Assembly: GCF_016937655.1 (NCBI RefSeq)
Contig: NZ_JAFHKL010000004.1
Span: 310,001-374,000 of the forward strand
Direction of reading: 5' to 3'
Length of the DNA: 64,000 nucleotides
Origin: Chromobacterium alkanivorans
GTDB taxonomy: Bacteria; Pseudomonadota; Gammaproteobacteria; Burkholderiales; Chromobacteriaceae
Positions within the stretch are counted from its first letter, which is position 1. The number at the start of each line of letters is the position of its first letter. Positions 28,864 to 37,652 of this stretch are shown one piece after another. The translations under genes were made by a program, and so were the position numbers. The notes beneath the pieces were generated by a model. The model searched no databases. It was not told the origin of the DNA and saw only the letters and a program-made list of their open reading frames with translations.

Positions 28864-29517
28864 TTACTGCTGTTGGCGCGCGCGGAAGGCGGTCAGCGCC
28901 GCCTCGCGCTCGCTCCAGGTGCGGCTCACGCTCTTGCGCGCGGCCAGGCGCTGCAAATAGGCGTCGCGCTCGGGGAAGGCGGCGGTCACGTCTTCGCCCA
29001 GCAAGGCCTTGCTCATCTGCGACAGCGCCGGCAGGATGCAGGCGGCGCCGATGTCGGCGCTGCTGAAGTCCTCGCCACAGGCCCAGGGGCCGTAATCCAG
29101 CAGTTGGGCGCAGGCGGCCACGCCGCGCGCGATCTGCTGGCGCGCCGCCTCGATGGCGCCCGCTTCCAGCGGGCTGCCGAACAGCCAATGCCGGTATAGC
29201 GGCAACGCCGGCATCAGCACGTACAAATCCAGCATCGCGCTCAGTTGGCGCGCGTGGGCGCGGCCGTTGGGCGTCGGCGGCAGCAGGGAGGCGGTGGGGT
29301 AAGCGTCTTCCAGCCATTCCAGGATCACCGCCGACTCCGCCATCGCGTGGCCGCCCACTTCGACGAAAGGAATCTTGCCCATCGGGCTCTTCGCCAGCAT
29401 TTCTTCCTGCTGCGAAGGGCCGGTGAGGATTTCTTGGAAGTTGACGCCCTTTTCCAGCAAGGCGATTTTGACCTTGTTGTAATAAGGGGACAGCGCAGCG
29501 CCGTAAAGCTTGATCAT
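28864..29517 (-). CDS. Glutathione S-transferase family protein
   Basis: 217 residues. Thioredoxin-fold N-terminus MIKLYGAALSPYYNKVKIALLEKGV, with the GST marker KSPMGKIPFVEVGGHAMAESAVILEWLED (glutathione-binding E-S), then an all-helical C-terminal domain (SSADIGAACILPAL). The usual N-terminal catalytic Cys/Ser position is SPYYN, so activity may be peroxidase- or transferase-like. I chose ATG 29517 because it gives the canonical GST start; the frame is open 22 codons further. Confidence 0.9.
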   Translation of the reverse strand: MIKLYGAALSPYYNKVKIALLEKGVNFQEILTGPSQQEEMLAKSPMGKIPFVEVGGHAMAESAVILEWLEDAYPTASLLPPTPNGRAHARQLSAMLDLYVLMPALPLYRHWLFGSPLEAGAIEAARQQIARGVAACAQLLDYGPWACGEDFSSADIGAACILPALSQMSKALLGEDVTAAFPERDAYLQRLAARKSVSRTWSEREAALTAFRARQQQ

Positions 29518-29624
29518 CCAGGTCTCCAGGCAGGCGGGGCCCGCGGTTGCTGATGGTGGGCGGCCGGCCATGTTGCGATGCAAGGCCGGCCCGGCAGCAT
29601 TATGCCATTAATCCAATTTACATT

Positions 29625-29671
29625 TAAAACCGACCGCTTGTCGGCCTCGCGCGGGGCCTTGCCGGCCCCGC
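29625..29671 (-). terminator. Probable terminator after the patatin-like gene
   Basis: On the minus strand, a strong GCGGGGCC-GGCAA-GGCCCCGC hairpin (29651-29671) and then a short CCGAC-AAGCG-GTCGG stem followed by TTTT (29644-29625). The second is a modest intrinsic terminator. Confidence 0.5.
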
Positions 29672-29687
29672 GTCCGAAGAAGCCGGC

Positions 29688-30587
29688 TCACTTGTTCATG
29701 GCCGCGGCTTTTTGCTGCAGCAATTGCCGGATCTGCGGCAGCGCCGCCTGCGCGGCGCGCTCCCCCTCCAGAATAGCCTGATGGCGCGCGTCGAATTGGG
29801 CGGAGCCGATATTCTGCACTTGCGGGCGGATCACCACGTCGGCCTGCTTCAGTTCCTGCGCCAGCGCCGGCCCGTTCATGATGTTCAGGCTCTGGTCCAG
29901 CATGGACAGGAAGCCGGTGGCTGCGCCCTTGCGCGGCCGCGCCGAGATGTCGACGGCGATGACGAAGTCGGCGCCCATCTCGCGCGCGGCGCTGACCGGC
30001 ACCGGGCTGACCAGGCCGCCGTCGACATAGCTCTTATTGCCGATCTTCACCGGCAGGAAGACGTTGGGAATGCTGGCCGAGGCGCGCACCGCCTGGCCGG
30101 TGTTGCCCAGCCGGAACACCACCTTGCGGCCGCTGTCCAGTTCGGTGGCCACCGCGCCGAACGGCCGCGGCAGTTGTTCCATGGTCTTGTTGGCCACCTG
30201 GGCGTTGATCCAGCTCTGCAGCTTCTCGCCCTTGATCACGCCCTTGCTCGACAGCGTCCAGTCGGTGAGATTGGATTCGTCCAGCTGAATGGCGCGGCTC
30301 TGCAGCTGCATGCCGCTGAGGCCGGACGCGTACAGGCTGCCGACCACGCTGCCGGCGCTGGTGCCGGTCACCAGGTCCGGGGTGAGGCCGGCGGCTTCCA
30401 GCACCTTGATCACGCCGACGTGGGCGAAGCCCTTGGCCGCGCCGCCGCCCAGCGCCAGGCCGATCTTGGGCTTGAGCGCCGGCTTGGGCGGCACCGCCGC
30501 GGGAGGGGTGGACAAGGTGGAACAAGCCGACAGCAGCGCGGCCATGCCCGCCAACAGCCAGGGGCGGAGTGTGTGTTTGCTAATCAT
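29688..30587 (-). CDS. Patatin-like phospholipase lipoprotein (RssA-type)
   Basis: Lipoprotein hydrolase of the patatin family. It has 299 residues. Signal with lipobox LLSAC (Cys at about 22), a Pro-rich linker, then the patatin core: GLALGGGAAKGFAHVGVIKVLE (oxyanion loop and helix), GTSAGSVVGSLYASG (nucleophile serine in GTSAG) and DGGLVSPVPV (catalytic Asp in DGG). All three motifs are intact, so activity is expected. Ends a minus-strand run behind the biotin genes; 15 bp from the GNAT gene. Confidence 0.92.
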   Translation of the reverse strand: MISKHTLRPWLLAGMAALLSACSTLSTPPAAVPPKPALKPKIGLALGGGAAKGFAHVGVIKVLEAAGLTPDLVTGTSAGSVVGSLYASGLSGMQLQSRAIQLDESNLTDWTLSSKGVIKGEKLQSWINAQVANKTMEQLPRPFGAVATELDSGRKVVFRLGNTGQAVRASASIPNVFLPVKIGNKSYVDGGLVSPVPVSAAREMGADFVIAVDISARPRKGAATGFLSMLDQSLNIMNGPALAQELKQADVVIRPQVQNIGSAQFDARHQAILEGERAAQAALPQIRQLLQQKAAAMNK

Positions 30588-30602
30588 GATTCCATCGGGC
30601 TT

Positions 30603-31148
30603 TCAGAGATCGGCGGCCGCCTGGGCCGCCCCAACGGACGCGGAGTCCAGCATCACGTAATTCAGATGCCGCGCGCCCTCCAATTCGAAATGGCATTCGC
30701 CGTGGACGCTCATGCCCAGCCGGCGGTAGAAGGCGATCGCGCGTTCGTTGCGGTGCCATACCGTCAACCACAAACGCGGCTGACCGGGCAGGCCGGACGC
30801 CCATTGACGCGCCGCCTGCAGCAAGCGCCGGCCCAGGCCCGCCCCGGTGCGGCTCTCCACCAGATAGAGCCGCTCGACTTCCACGCAGGGGAAATCGCAG
30901 CCCTGGCATCGGCTGTCCAGCTTCATCAGCGCGTAGCCGAGCAGAAAGCCGTCTTGCTCCATCGCCAGCAGCTGATGCGAGGGGCTGGCGATCAGCGCCT
31001 CGAAGTTGGCCGGCGTGAATTCGCTCAGCACATAGTCGGCCATGTCCCGGCGGACGCCGTCGGTGACGTAGGTGCTCAGCCATACCTGAATCGACAGGGC
31101 GGCCAGGCAGCCGGCATCCTTGGCCGTGGCCGGGCGGATGGTCGGCAT
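30603..31148 (-). CDS. GNAT family N-acetyltransferase with a Cys-rich insert
   Basis: 181 residues. GNAT motif A is visible as RLYLVESRTGAGLGRRLLQAARQWA, and motif B as WHRNERAIAFYRRLGM. Unusual is SRCQGCDFPCVEVE (about 80-93), C-x2-C-x3-C just before motif A, which is not a normal GNAT feature and might bind metal. It follows bioC after four bases, so it is likely cotranscribed. Substrate unknown. Confidence 0.88.
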   Translation of the reverse strand: MPTIRPATAKDAGCLAALSIQVWLSTYVTDGVRRDMADYVLSEFTPANFEALIASPSHQLLAMEQDGFLLGYALMKLDSRCQGCDFPCVEVERLYLVESRTGAGLGRRLLQAARQWASGLPGQPRLWLTVWHRNERAIAFYRRLGMSVHGECHFELEGARHLNYVMLDSASVGAAQAAADL

Positions 31149-31152
31149 CGCC

Positions 31153-32055
31153 TTATTCCGGCCGCTTCTTGACGAACTCGATCACCTGGCGGCCGTCCTC
31201 GCTGAATTTGGCCAGCTTCTTGTCGCCGCCCTTCCAGGCGTGGCCGTACACCACCTCGTAGGTGGCCGGCAGTTTACCGTCGCGGCGCAGCGCCTCATAC
31301 GCCGCCTCCACCCGCTGCCAGGCGTGCTTGCCCATCAGGCCGCGGCCGCGGCCGCTGGTGGCGTTGTGCGCGCCTATGGCTTTCAGGTCCGCCATCACTT
31401 CGCGGGCGCGACCGTAGGTCAGCACGATTTTTTCCATGTCCATCACCGGCTCGGCGAAGCCGGCGCGCATCAGCGCGTCGCCCAGGTCGTGCATGTCGAT
31501 GAACTGGTTGACGTGGGTGGCGCGGTCCACGCCGGCGAAGGCGCCGCGCAACTCGTGCAAGGTGTCCGGCCCCAGCGTGGAGAACATCAGCATGCCTTCG
31601 GGCTTCAGCACGCGGCGGAATTCTGCGAACACGCTGTCCGGCACGTTGACCCACTGGATGGTGAGGCTGGACCAGATCATGTTCACGCTGGCGTCGGCCA
31701 GCGGCAGGCGCTCGACATCGGCCACCACCTGCCACGGCTGGCTGGGACGGAACAGTTTTTTCAGCAGGCCGTCACCGCTTTGCTGCTTGGCGCGCGAGGC
31801 TTGCAGCATCGCCTGCGCCAGGTCCAGCTCCACCACGCGCGCGTCCGGATAGCGGGCGCGCAGCTGGGCCGAGCCGTAGCCGGTGCCGGCGCCGGCGTCC
31901 AGCACCACTTGCGGCTGAAACTTGATGTAGTCCAGCCGCTCGGACATCCGGTCGGAGACTTCGCGCTGCAGGACCGCGGCGGAGTCGTAGCTGGCGGCGG
32001 CCTTCTCGAACGAGGCGCGCACCCGCGCCTTGTCGGTGTAAAACGCTTCAGTCAT
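31153..32055 (-). CDS. bioC: Malonyl-ACP O-methyltransferase BioC
   Basis: Methylates the free carboxyl of malonyl-ACP so that fatty acid synthesis can build pimeloyl-ACP methyl ester. It has 300 residues. N-terminus with KARVRASFEKAAASYDSAAVLQREV and the SAM site VVLDAGAGTGYGSAQLRARYP, then NMIWSSLTIQWVNVPDS, all typical of BioC. It overlaps bioH by four bases (ATGA), and that pairing strongly supports the name. Confidence 0.95.
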   Translation of the reverse strand: MTEAFYTDKARVRASFEKAAASYDSAAVLQREVSDRMSERLDYIKFQPQVVLDAGAGTGYGSAQLRARYPDARVVELDLAQAMLQASRAKQQSGDGLLKKLFRPSQPWQVVADVERLPLADASVNMIWSSLTIQWVNVPDSVFAEFRRVLKPEGMLMFSTLGPDTLHELRGAFAGVDRATHVNQFIDMHDLGDALMRAGFAEPVMDMEKIVLTYGRAREVMADLKAIGAHNATSGRGRGLMGKHAWQRVEAAYEALRRDGKLPATYEVVYGHAWKGGDKKLAKFSEDGRQVIEFVKKRPE

Positions 32056-32816
32056 GCATGGGTTTCCAAGTGCTGGGCAAGCGCGGCGACGAATTCGGCT
32101 TCGTGCGACAGAAACGGCGCGTGCGACGCTTGCGGAAATTCATAAAGCCGGGCGTCGCCCAGCGCGTCGGCCAGCCAACGGCCGGCGCCTATCGGGGTGA
32201 TGGCGTCGCGGGCGCCGTAGAACAGGCCCGTCGGGCACTGGATGCGGCCGGCCAGCGCGCGCGCGTCGGCCGTCAGCAACAATTCCAGCGCCGGCAGCAG
32301 GCCTTGCGGCCGGCCATGGGCGAACAGCTCCGCGCGCAAGGCCTTCAGCGTGTCGCGCGCCGACGGCGCGCCCATCATCTGCAAGGCCAGGAAACGCTCC
32401 AGCGTCTGTTCGAAGGCGCCGTCCAGGCTGGCGGCCACCGCTTCGATGGACTTGCGCTCCTGCGCGTGCGGCCAGCTGTCGTCGCGCACGAAGCGCGGGC
32501 TGGTGGCCACCAAGGCCAGGCTCTTGATCTTGTCGGGATGACGGGCCGCCCAATGCTGGGCGATCAGGCCGCCCAGCGACCAGCCCACCAATTGCAGCGG
32601 CAGCGGAAAGGCCTGATCCAGCAGATCGGCCACCGCGTCGGCGTCGAAGGAGGCCAGCGGCGCGGAGGCGCCGTGACCGGGCAGATCAACCAGATGCACG
32701 CAATGGCCGGCGGCCAATTGCGCCGCCACGCGGCTGAACACGCCGCCATGCAGGCCCCAGCCGTGCAACAGGACCACGTCCGGGCCTTGGCCCAGCGTTT
32801 CAACAAACAGACTCAT
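32052..32816 (-). CDS. bioH: Pimeloyl-ACP methyl ester esterase BioH
   Basis: Alpha/beta hydrolase that removes the methyl group placed by BioC. It has 254 residues. Visible are VVLLHGWGLHGGVF, the nucleophile elbow GWSLGG, the acid in YGARDAITPIG and the histidine in PQASHAPFLSHEAEF. Stop overlaps bioC start. Preceded by a methyltransferase gene (24-bp gap). Confidence 0.95.
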   Translation of the reverse strand: MSLFVETLGQGPDVVLLHGWGLHGGVFSRVAAQLAAGHCVHLVDLPGHGASAPLASFDADAVADLLDQAFPLPLQLVGWSLGGLIAQHWAARHPDKIKSLALVATSPRFVRDDSWPHAQERKSIEAVAASLDGAFEQTLERFLALQMMGAPSARDTLKALRAELFAHGRPQGLLPALELLLTADARALAGRIQCPTGLFYGARDAITPIGAGRWLADALGDARLYEFPQASHAPFLSHEAEFVAALAQHLETHA

Positions 32817-32840
32817 GGACGACCAGATGGGGTGAAACCT

Positions 32841-33470
32841 TCATTTTCGCAAGATCGCGATGCGAAAGAAACCACCCAGGCCGGCGTCTTCGTCATGAAC
32901 CTTGCGCAAACGGCAGGCCGCCAGGATATCTTCCAGCCGGCGGTTGATGTCGGTGGCGATCACGCGCGACAGCAGGTTGCCGGCGCTGCGCAACAGGGAC
33001 GGCCGCCGGCCGTCGGGCAGGAATTTGTCGAACACCGCCGCCCGGCCGCCGGGCTTGAGCACGCGCTCCACTTCGCGGATGCAGGCTTGCGGGTCCGGCA
33101 CCACCGCCAGCGCCAGGTGCAGCACCACCGCGTCGAAGCTGGCGTCCGGGAAATCCAGCGCCTGCGCGTCCATCACCCTGGCGTCCACCGCCATGCCCAG
33201 CGCCGCGGCGTGGGCGCTCAGCCGCGCCAGCATGCCGTCCGAGATGTCGATGGCGGCCACGTGGCGACAGCGCACCATGAAGTCCAGATCCAGGCCGGTG
33301 CCGGCGGCCACCAGCAAGACGCGCTCTTCCGGCTGCGGATTGAGCAGGGCGATGGAACGGCGCCGGCGCGCGGCGAAAGCTTGCGCCAGCCGGTCGTAGA
33401 CCGGCGCGTACAGATTGTAGCGCCAGCGGTTGAAGGCCTGCGGCCAGCGCCGCCATCCGCTAGCGCTCAT
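32841..33470 (-). CDS. Class I SAM-dependent methyltransferase
   Basis: 209 residues. SAM motif I VLLVAAGTGLDLDFM, then AIDISDGMLARL (motif post-I), FDAVVLHLALAVVPDP (motif II-like) and EVERVLKPGGRAAVFDKF (motif III). Resembles UbiE/phosphatidylethanolamine N-methyltransferase-like proteins of unassigned substrate. Starts 11 bases inside the end of the GGDEF-EAL gene, so coupled translation is likely. Confidence 0.88.
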   Translation of the reverse strand: MSASGWRRWPQAFNRWRYNLYAPVYDRLAQAFAARRRRSIALLNPQPEERVLLVAAGTGLDLDFMVRCRHVAAIDISDGMLARLSAHAAALGMAVDARVMDAQALDFPDASFDAVVLHLALAVVPDPQACIREVERVLKPGGRAAVFDKFLPDGRRPSLLRSAGNLLSRVIATDINRRLEDILAACRLRKVHDEDAGLGGFFRIAILRK

Positions 33471-36309
33471 CCTGGAACTCCTGGCGGAAGCGCGCCAGCC
33501 GCTCCCAGTCCACGCCCTGGGCCGGCGCCGGGGCGGCGAAGTAAAAGCCCTGCAGCTTGCCGCAGCCCATCTTTTTGAGCATGGCCAGCTGGGCGGCGGT
33601 TTCCACGCCCTCGGCCACCACGTCCAGGTCCAGCGCCTTGGCCAGCGCCAGGATGGCGCGCACGATGGCCGCCGATTCCTGGGTGCGGTCCAGGTCGAAG
33701 ACGAAGGACTGGTCTATCTTCAGCACGTCGAAGCGATAGCGGTGCAGATAGGACAAGGCCGAATAGCCGGTGCCGAAATCGTCCAGCGCCAGCCTCACCC
33801 CCAACTCATGCAGCGCGTGCATCACGGTGGCGGCGATTTCCGGCTGATCGATCAGCGCGCTTTCGGTGATTTCCAGGTGCAGCGTCGCCGGCGGCAGCCG
33901 GTAATGCCGGATGCGCTCGCCTATCCAGGCCGCCAGCTCCGGATCGTGGAAATGCGCCGACGACAGGTTGATGTGCAAGGCCACTTCCGGCCCCACCCTG
34001 TCCTGGACCCGCCAGGCGCTCAATTGGGCGCAGGCGGCGTTCAGCATGTAGCGGTCCAGCCGGGTGATCAGCCCGCTCTCCTCGGCGATGGGCAGGAACA
34101 GGCCGGGCGAGATCAGGCCGCGCTGCGGATGCTGCCAGCGGGCCAGGGCCTCGAAGCCGACCAGTTCGCCGCTGTCGCCGTCGATGAAGGGCTGGAAATA
34201 CGGCTGCAACTGCCCTTCCTCTTCCAGCGCGCGCCGCAGCTCGCTCTCCAGCGCCAGCTGGTCCGCCTGGTTGATGCGCAGTTCGTGGTTGAACAGGGTG
34301 TAGCCCTGCCGGCCCTGCTGCTTGGTGCAATACATCGCGTGGTCGGCGTCGCGCAGCAGATCGTCGGCCTTGTGGTAATGCTCGTGGTCCGCCAGCACCA
34401 CGCCGACGCTGGCGGTGGAGAACACCTCGCGCCCGGCCAGGATCACCGGCCGCTCGAACTCGCTGACGATGCGCTGCGCGATGCGTTCGCAGTCGCCGCC
34501 GCCGTCCATGCCGAACATCAGCACCGCGAACTCGTCGCCGCCCAGCCGCGCCAGAAAATCGTAATGCCGCAGGCAGGAGCGGATGCGCGCGCCGGCCTCG
34601 AACAGCAGGTGGTCGCCGGCCAGGTGGCCCAGGGTGTCGTTGACCAGCTTGAAGCGGTCCAGGTCGATGAACAGCACCGCGAAGCGTTCGCCGCCGCCAT
34701 GCGAATACGTCTCCCAGGCCCGGCGCAGCGCCTTGGAAAAATAACTGCGGTTGGGCAGCTTGGTCAGCGGATCGTGCAGGCTGTCGAACTCCAGCTGGGC
34801 GTTGACCGCGTCCAGTTCGCTGGTGCGCTCGCGCACCCGCTGCTCCAGCTCCACGTAAGAGGTTTGCAGGCTCTCCAGCGCCTTGACCCGGGTCAGCGCC
34901 GCGCCGATGTGGTTGGCGACGAACTCCAGCACTTCTTGATCGCGGAAGTTGTAGACCACGTCCTCTTCATAGCTTTGCACCGCCAGCACGCCCAACAGAT
35001 CGGTGCCGCAATACAGGGGCACGCCCAGCCAGCTCTTGGGCCGGGGCAGCTCCTCGTCGGCCTCGGGCTGGCGGTTCTGCTGCGAGTAGGGATCGATCAG
35101 CAAAGGCCGGCCGCTGTGCAGCACCTGTTCGACGAAACCCTTGCCCGGCCGGTGCGGCTTGAGCGGCGGCGCGTATTCGTCGGCGCAATAGGGGAAAGTG
35201 ATGCAGTCCTCGGACTGGTCGTACAAGGCCACCAGGCAGTTGCGCGCCGGCACCATCTCGGCCAGCAGCCGGTGCAGGCCGCCGAGGAAGGCCTCCAGCG
35301 ACAGGCTGGTATTGGACAGCTCCGCGATCCGGAACAGCGCGCCCTGAAAGCGCTCGGCGCGCTTGCGCTCGGCCACTTCCGCGCGCAGCCGCGCGTTGGC
35401 GCCTTCCAGCTCGCTGGTGCGCAGCCACACCTGGCGCTCCAGCTGGCTGCGGTGCAGCACCCGCTCCAGCACGAAGCCGACGTGGCGGGCGGCGAACAGG
35501 AACAACTGCTGCTCGGCCGAGGTCAGCGGCGTTTGATCCTCGTACAGCTGCAGCACCACCGCGCCGATCACATGGCCGCCGGCATTGGCCAGCGGCGCGC
35601 CCATCCAGCTGGCCGGCAACAGGCCCTGCCGGCTCAGGCCTTCCTGCTGGCACACTTCCAGCAGGCGCTCGCGGCTCAGCACCACCGGCTTGCCGCCGCG
35701 GATCAGCCAGGCGGTCAGCGACTGGGCGTGGCCGGCCAGCGGGAAGATGGCGTCGCTGGCGGGCGGCGCGGGGTCGCGCTGGTCGATGTAGAAGGGAAAG
35801 TGGATGACCTGGGCTTCGTCGTCGTACAGGGCGATGTAGAAATTGCTGGCGTCCATCAGCCGCATCATCTGGCGGTGCAGGCCGGGCAGCACCTGGTCGA
35901 TGGTGCCGCATTCTTCGGCCAGTTGGGAAATGTCGAACAGGGCTTCATTGGCTTCGCGCGAGGCCACCTGCTCCGCGCCCAGCCGCGCGCACAGCAGATG
36001 GGCGCACAGCAGCGCGGCGGCCGGGTTCAGCGCCGGACCGGCGTCGCCGCGCCACACCAGCCAGCCCAGCACCTGTTCGCCGGCGCGCAAGGGCATCGCC
36101 TCGCAGCCGGCGTCCAATCTGTCTCCGTCCGCCAGCGTCTCCGCGCCGGGCAAGGCGTCGGCGGCGCCCAAGGCCGCCAAGAGCTGCCAGGCCGCCCCCA
36201 GCTGCCGCCAGACCGCGGCAACGCGCACCCCTCCCTGCTCTTGCAGCAGAGACAGCGCCATCGCGGCGGCCTGCTCTGGCGTCGCCAGATATTCAGCCAT
36301 GCTCTTCAT
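33460..36309 (-). CDS. GAF-GGDEF-EAL cyclic-di-GMP turnover protein
   Basis: 949-residue soluble signalling protein. GAF-like sensory regions occupy about 20-490 (for example MDASNFYIALYDD and LGVPLYCGTDLLGVLAVQSYEED), with a coiled stretch after. The cyclase domain has GGDEF at 590-594 with an inhibitory-site RxxD five residues before it (RHYD). The phosphodiesterase domain has EAL at 720-722 plus the metal and base residues in INLSSAHF, EITES, DDFGTGYS, LKIDQSF and AEGVE. Both catalytic halves look intact. No membrane span or signal. It sits between bioF and bioH on the same strand. Confidence 0.92.
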   Translation of the reverse strand: MKSMAEYLATPEQAAAMALSLLQEQGGVRVAAVWRQLGAAWQLLAALGAADALPGAETLADGDRLDAGCEAMPLRAGEQVLGWLVWRGDAGPALNPAAALLCAHLLCARLGAEQVASREANEALFDISQLAEECGTIDQVLPGLHRQMMRLMDASNFYIALYDDEAQVIHFPFYIDQRDPAPPASDAIFPLAGHAQSLTAWLIRGGKPVVLSRERLLEVCQQEGLSRQGLLPASWMGAPLANAGGHVIGAVVLQLYEDQTPLTSAEQQLFLFAARHVGFVLERVLHRSQLERQVWLRTSELEGANARLRAEVAERKRAERFQGALFRIAELSNTSLSLEAFLGGLHRLLAEMVPARNCLVALYDQSEDCITFPYCADEYAPPLKPHRPGKGFVEQVLHSGRPLLIDPYSQQNRQPEADEELPRPKSWLGVPLYCGTDLLGVLAVQSYEEDVVYNFRDQEVLEFVANHIGAALTRVKALESLQTSYVELEQRVRERTSELDAVNAQLEFDSLHDPLTKLPNRSYFSKALRRAWETYSHGGGERFAVLFIDLDRFKLVNDTLGHLAGDHLLFEAGARIRSCLRHYDFLARLGGDEFAVLMFGMDGGGDCERIAQRIVSEFERPVILAGREVFSTASVGVVLADHEHYHKADDLLRDADHAMYCTKQQGRQGYTLFNHELRINQADQLALESELRRALEEEGQLQPYFQPFIDGDSGELVGFEALARWQHPQRGLISPGLFLPIAEESGLITRLDRYMLNAACAQLSAWRVQDRVGPEVALHINLSSAHFHDPELAAWIGERIRHYRLPPATLHLEITESALIDQPEIAATVMHALHELGVRLALDDFGTGYSALSYLHRYRFDVLKIDQSFVFDLDRTQESAAIVRAILALAKALDLDVVAEGVETAAQLAMLKKMGCGKLQGFYFAAPAPAQGVDWERLARFRQEFQDER

Positions 36310-36381
36310 GTGATTATCGTAGTATGAGTTAGCTGGAAAATCCGGCCATGCCGATGCGCCCCTCCCCATGGGTGCGTCGGC

Positions 36382-37536
36382 TCAGGACGCCGCGGCGCGC
36401 TGAATACAGGACAGCAGGCGCTGCAAGTGTTCCGGCTGGTGCATGGCCGACAAGGACAGGCGCAAGCGCGCGGTCCCGGCCGCCACCGTGGGCGGGCGGA
36501 TCGCCGGCACCCACAAGCCCTGGTCGCGCAGACGGGCGGCCAAGGCCAACGCCTGTTCATCGCCGCCTATGATAAGTGGCTGAATCGGCGTTCGGGAAGC
36601 CCCTGCAGAGTATTTGAATTCAGATAGTCCGGATTTGATGATTTCTATCGATTCGCGCAGCCGCGCGCGCCGCTCGCCGGCCTCGGCGATCAGACGCAGG
36701 CTGGCCAGGATCGCACAGGCCAGCGCCGGCGGCTGGGAGGTGGTGTAGATATAGCTGCGCGCGGAATTGATCAGCCATTCCACCAGATCGGCGCCGCCGG
36801 CGATGAAGGCGCCGGCCACGCCGGCGGCCTTGCCCAAGGTCGCCATGTAAATCAAACGCGGGCTGGACAGGCCGTGCTCGGCCAGCGCTCCGCGGCCGTC
36901 GCCCAGCACGCCGAAGCCGTGGGCGTCGTCCACGTACAGCCAGGCGTCGTGGCGCTCGGCCAAGGCCAGCAGCGCCGGCAGCGGAGCTTCGTCCCCGTCC
37001 ATGCTGTACACCGCTTCCACCGCGATCAGCTTGGTCTTGGCGTCGGACTCGGCCAGCAGGCGTTCCAGCTGCGCCAGGTCGTTGTGATGGAAGCGCTTGA
37101 ACTCGGCGCGGCTCAGTCTACAGGCGTCGTTCAGCGAGGCGTGGTTCAGCCGGTCGGCGAACACCGCGTCGCCGCGGTCCAGCAAGCTGCTGACAATCGC
37201 CAGATTGGCCGCGTAGCCGGAACCGAACAATAATGCCGCCGGCTGACCGACGAACTCCGCCAGCGCCTCCTCGGCTTCTTGCTGCACGCTGAAGTGGCCG
37301 GCCAGCAGATGCGACGAACCGCCGCCCACGCCCCAGCGTTCGAGGCCCTGCTGCGCGGCGCGCACCAGAGCCGGATGATCGGCTAATCCAAGGTAATCGT
37401 TGCTGGCGAAAGAGACGTAGGAACGTCCGTCCACCACCACTTCGACGCCCTGCGGGCTGTCGACGACCGCGCGTTGGCGACGGCGATGGGTGGCGGAAAG
37501 ATCCAGCAGGGCGGCAGGCAGGTCTTGAAGGCGCAT
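36382..37536 (-). CDS. bioF: 8-amino-7-oxononanoate synthase BioF
   Basis: PLP enzyme that condenses pimeloyl-ACP with alanine. It has 384 residues. Features are VSFASNDYLGLADHP, GVGGGSSHLLAGHF, FGSGYAANLAIV, VEAVYSMDGDEAPL, YVDDAHGFGVLG and the PLP-lysine block MATLGKAAGVAGAFI. I chose the ATG at 37536 (MRLQDLPAALLDL), the normal start; the frame runs 40 codons further into the bioB gap. Follows bioB after 116 bp that contain an AT-rich TATATATAAG patch, a possible internal promoter. Confidence 0.95.
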   Translation of the reverse strand: MRLQDLPAALLDLSATHRRRQRAVVDSPQGVEVVVDGRSYVSFASNDYLGLADHPALVRAAQQGLERWGVGGGSSHLLAGHFSVQQEAEEALAEFVGQPAALLFGSGYAANLAIVSSLLDRGDAVFADRLNHASLNDACRLSRAEFKRFHHNDLAQLERLLAESDAKTKLIAVEAVYSMDGDEAPLPALLALAERHDAWLYVDDAHGFGVLGDGRGALAEHGLSSPRLIYMATLGKAAGVAGAFIAGGADLVEWLINSARSYIYTTSQPPALACAILASLRLIAEAGERRARLRESIEIIKSGLSEFKYSAGASRTPIQPLIIGGDEQALALAARLRDQGLWVPAIRPPTVAAGTARLRLSLSAMHQPEHLQRLLSCIQRAAAS

Positions 37537-37652
37537 ATCGGCTCGAAATATCCCGTGAAAAGGGCTTGGCCGGAACCGGCTCCGCCGACCGCCCAAGCTA
37601 TTCCTTATATATACATTTTTTACATCGCCCGCGAATCCGCCGCCCAAACCGC

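Noticed and set aside
33430-36327. A 965-codon open frame on the plus strand
   Set aside because: Antisense to the GAF-GGDEF-EAL gene; the product is His/Gln/Leu-rich without any domain.
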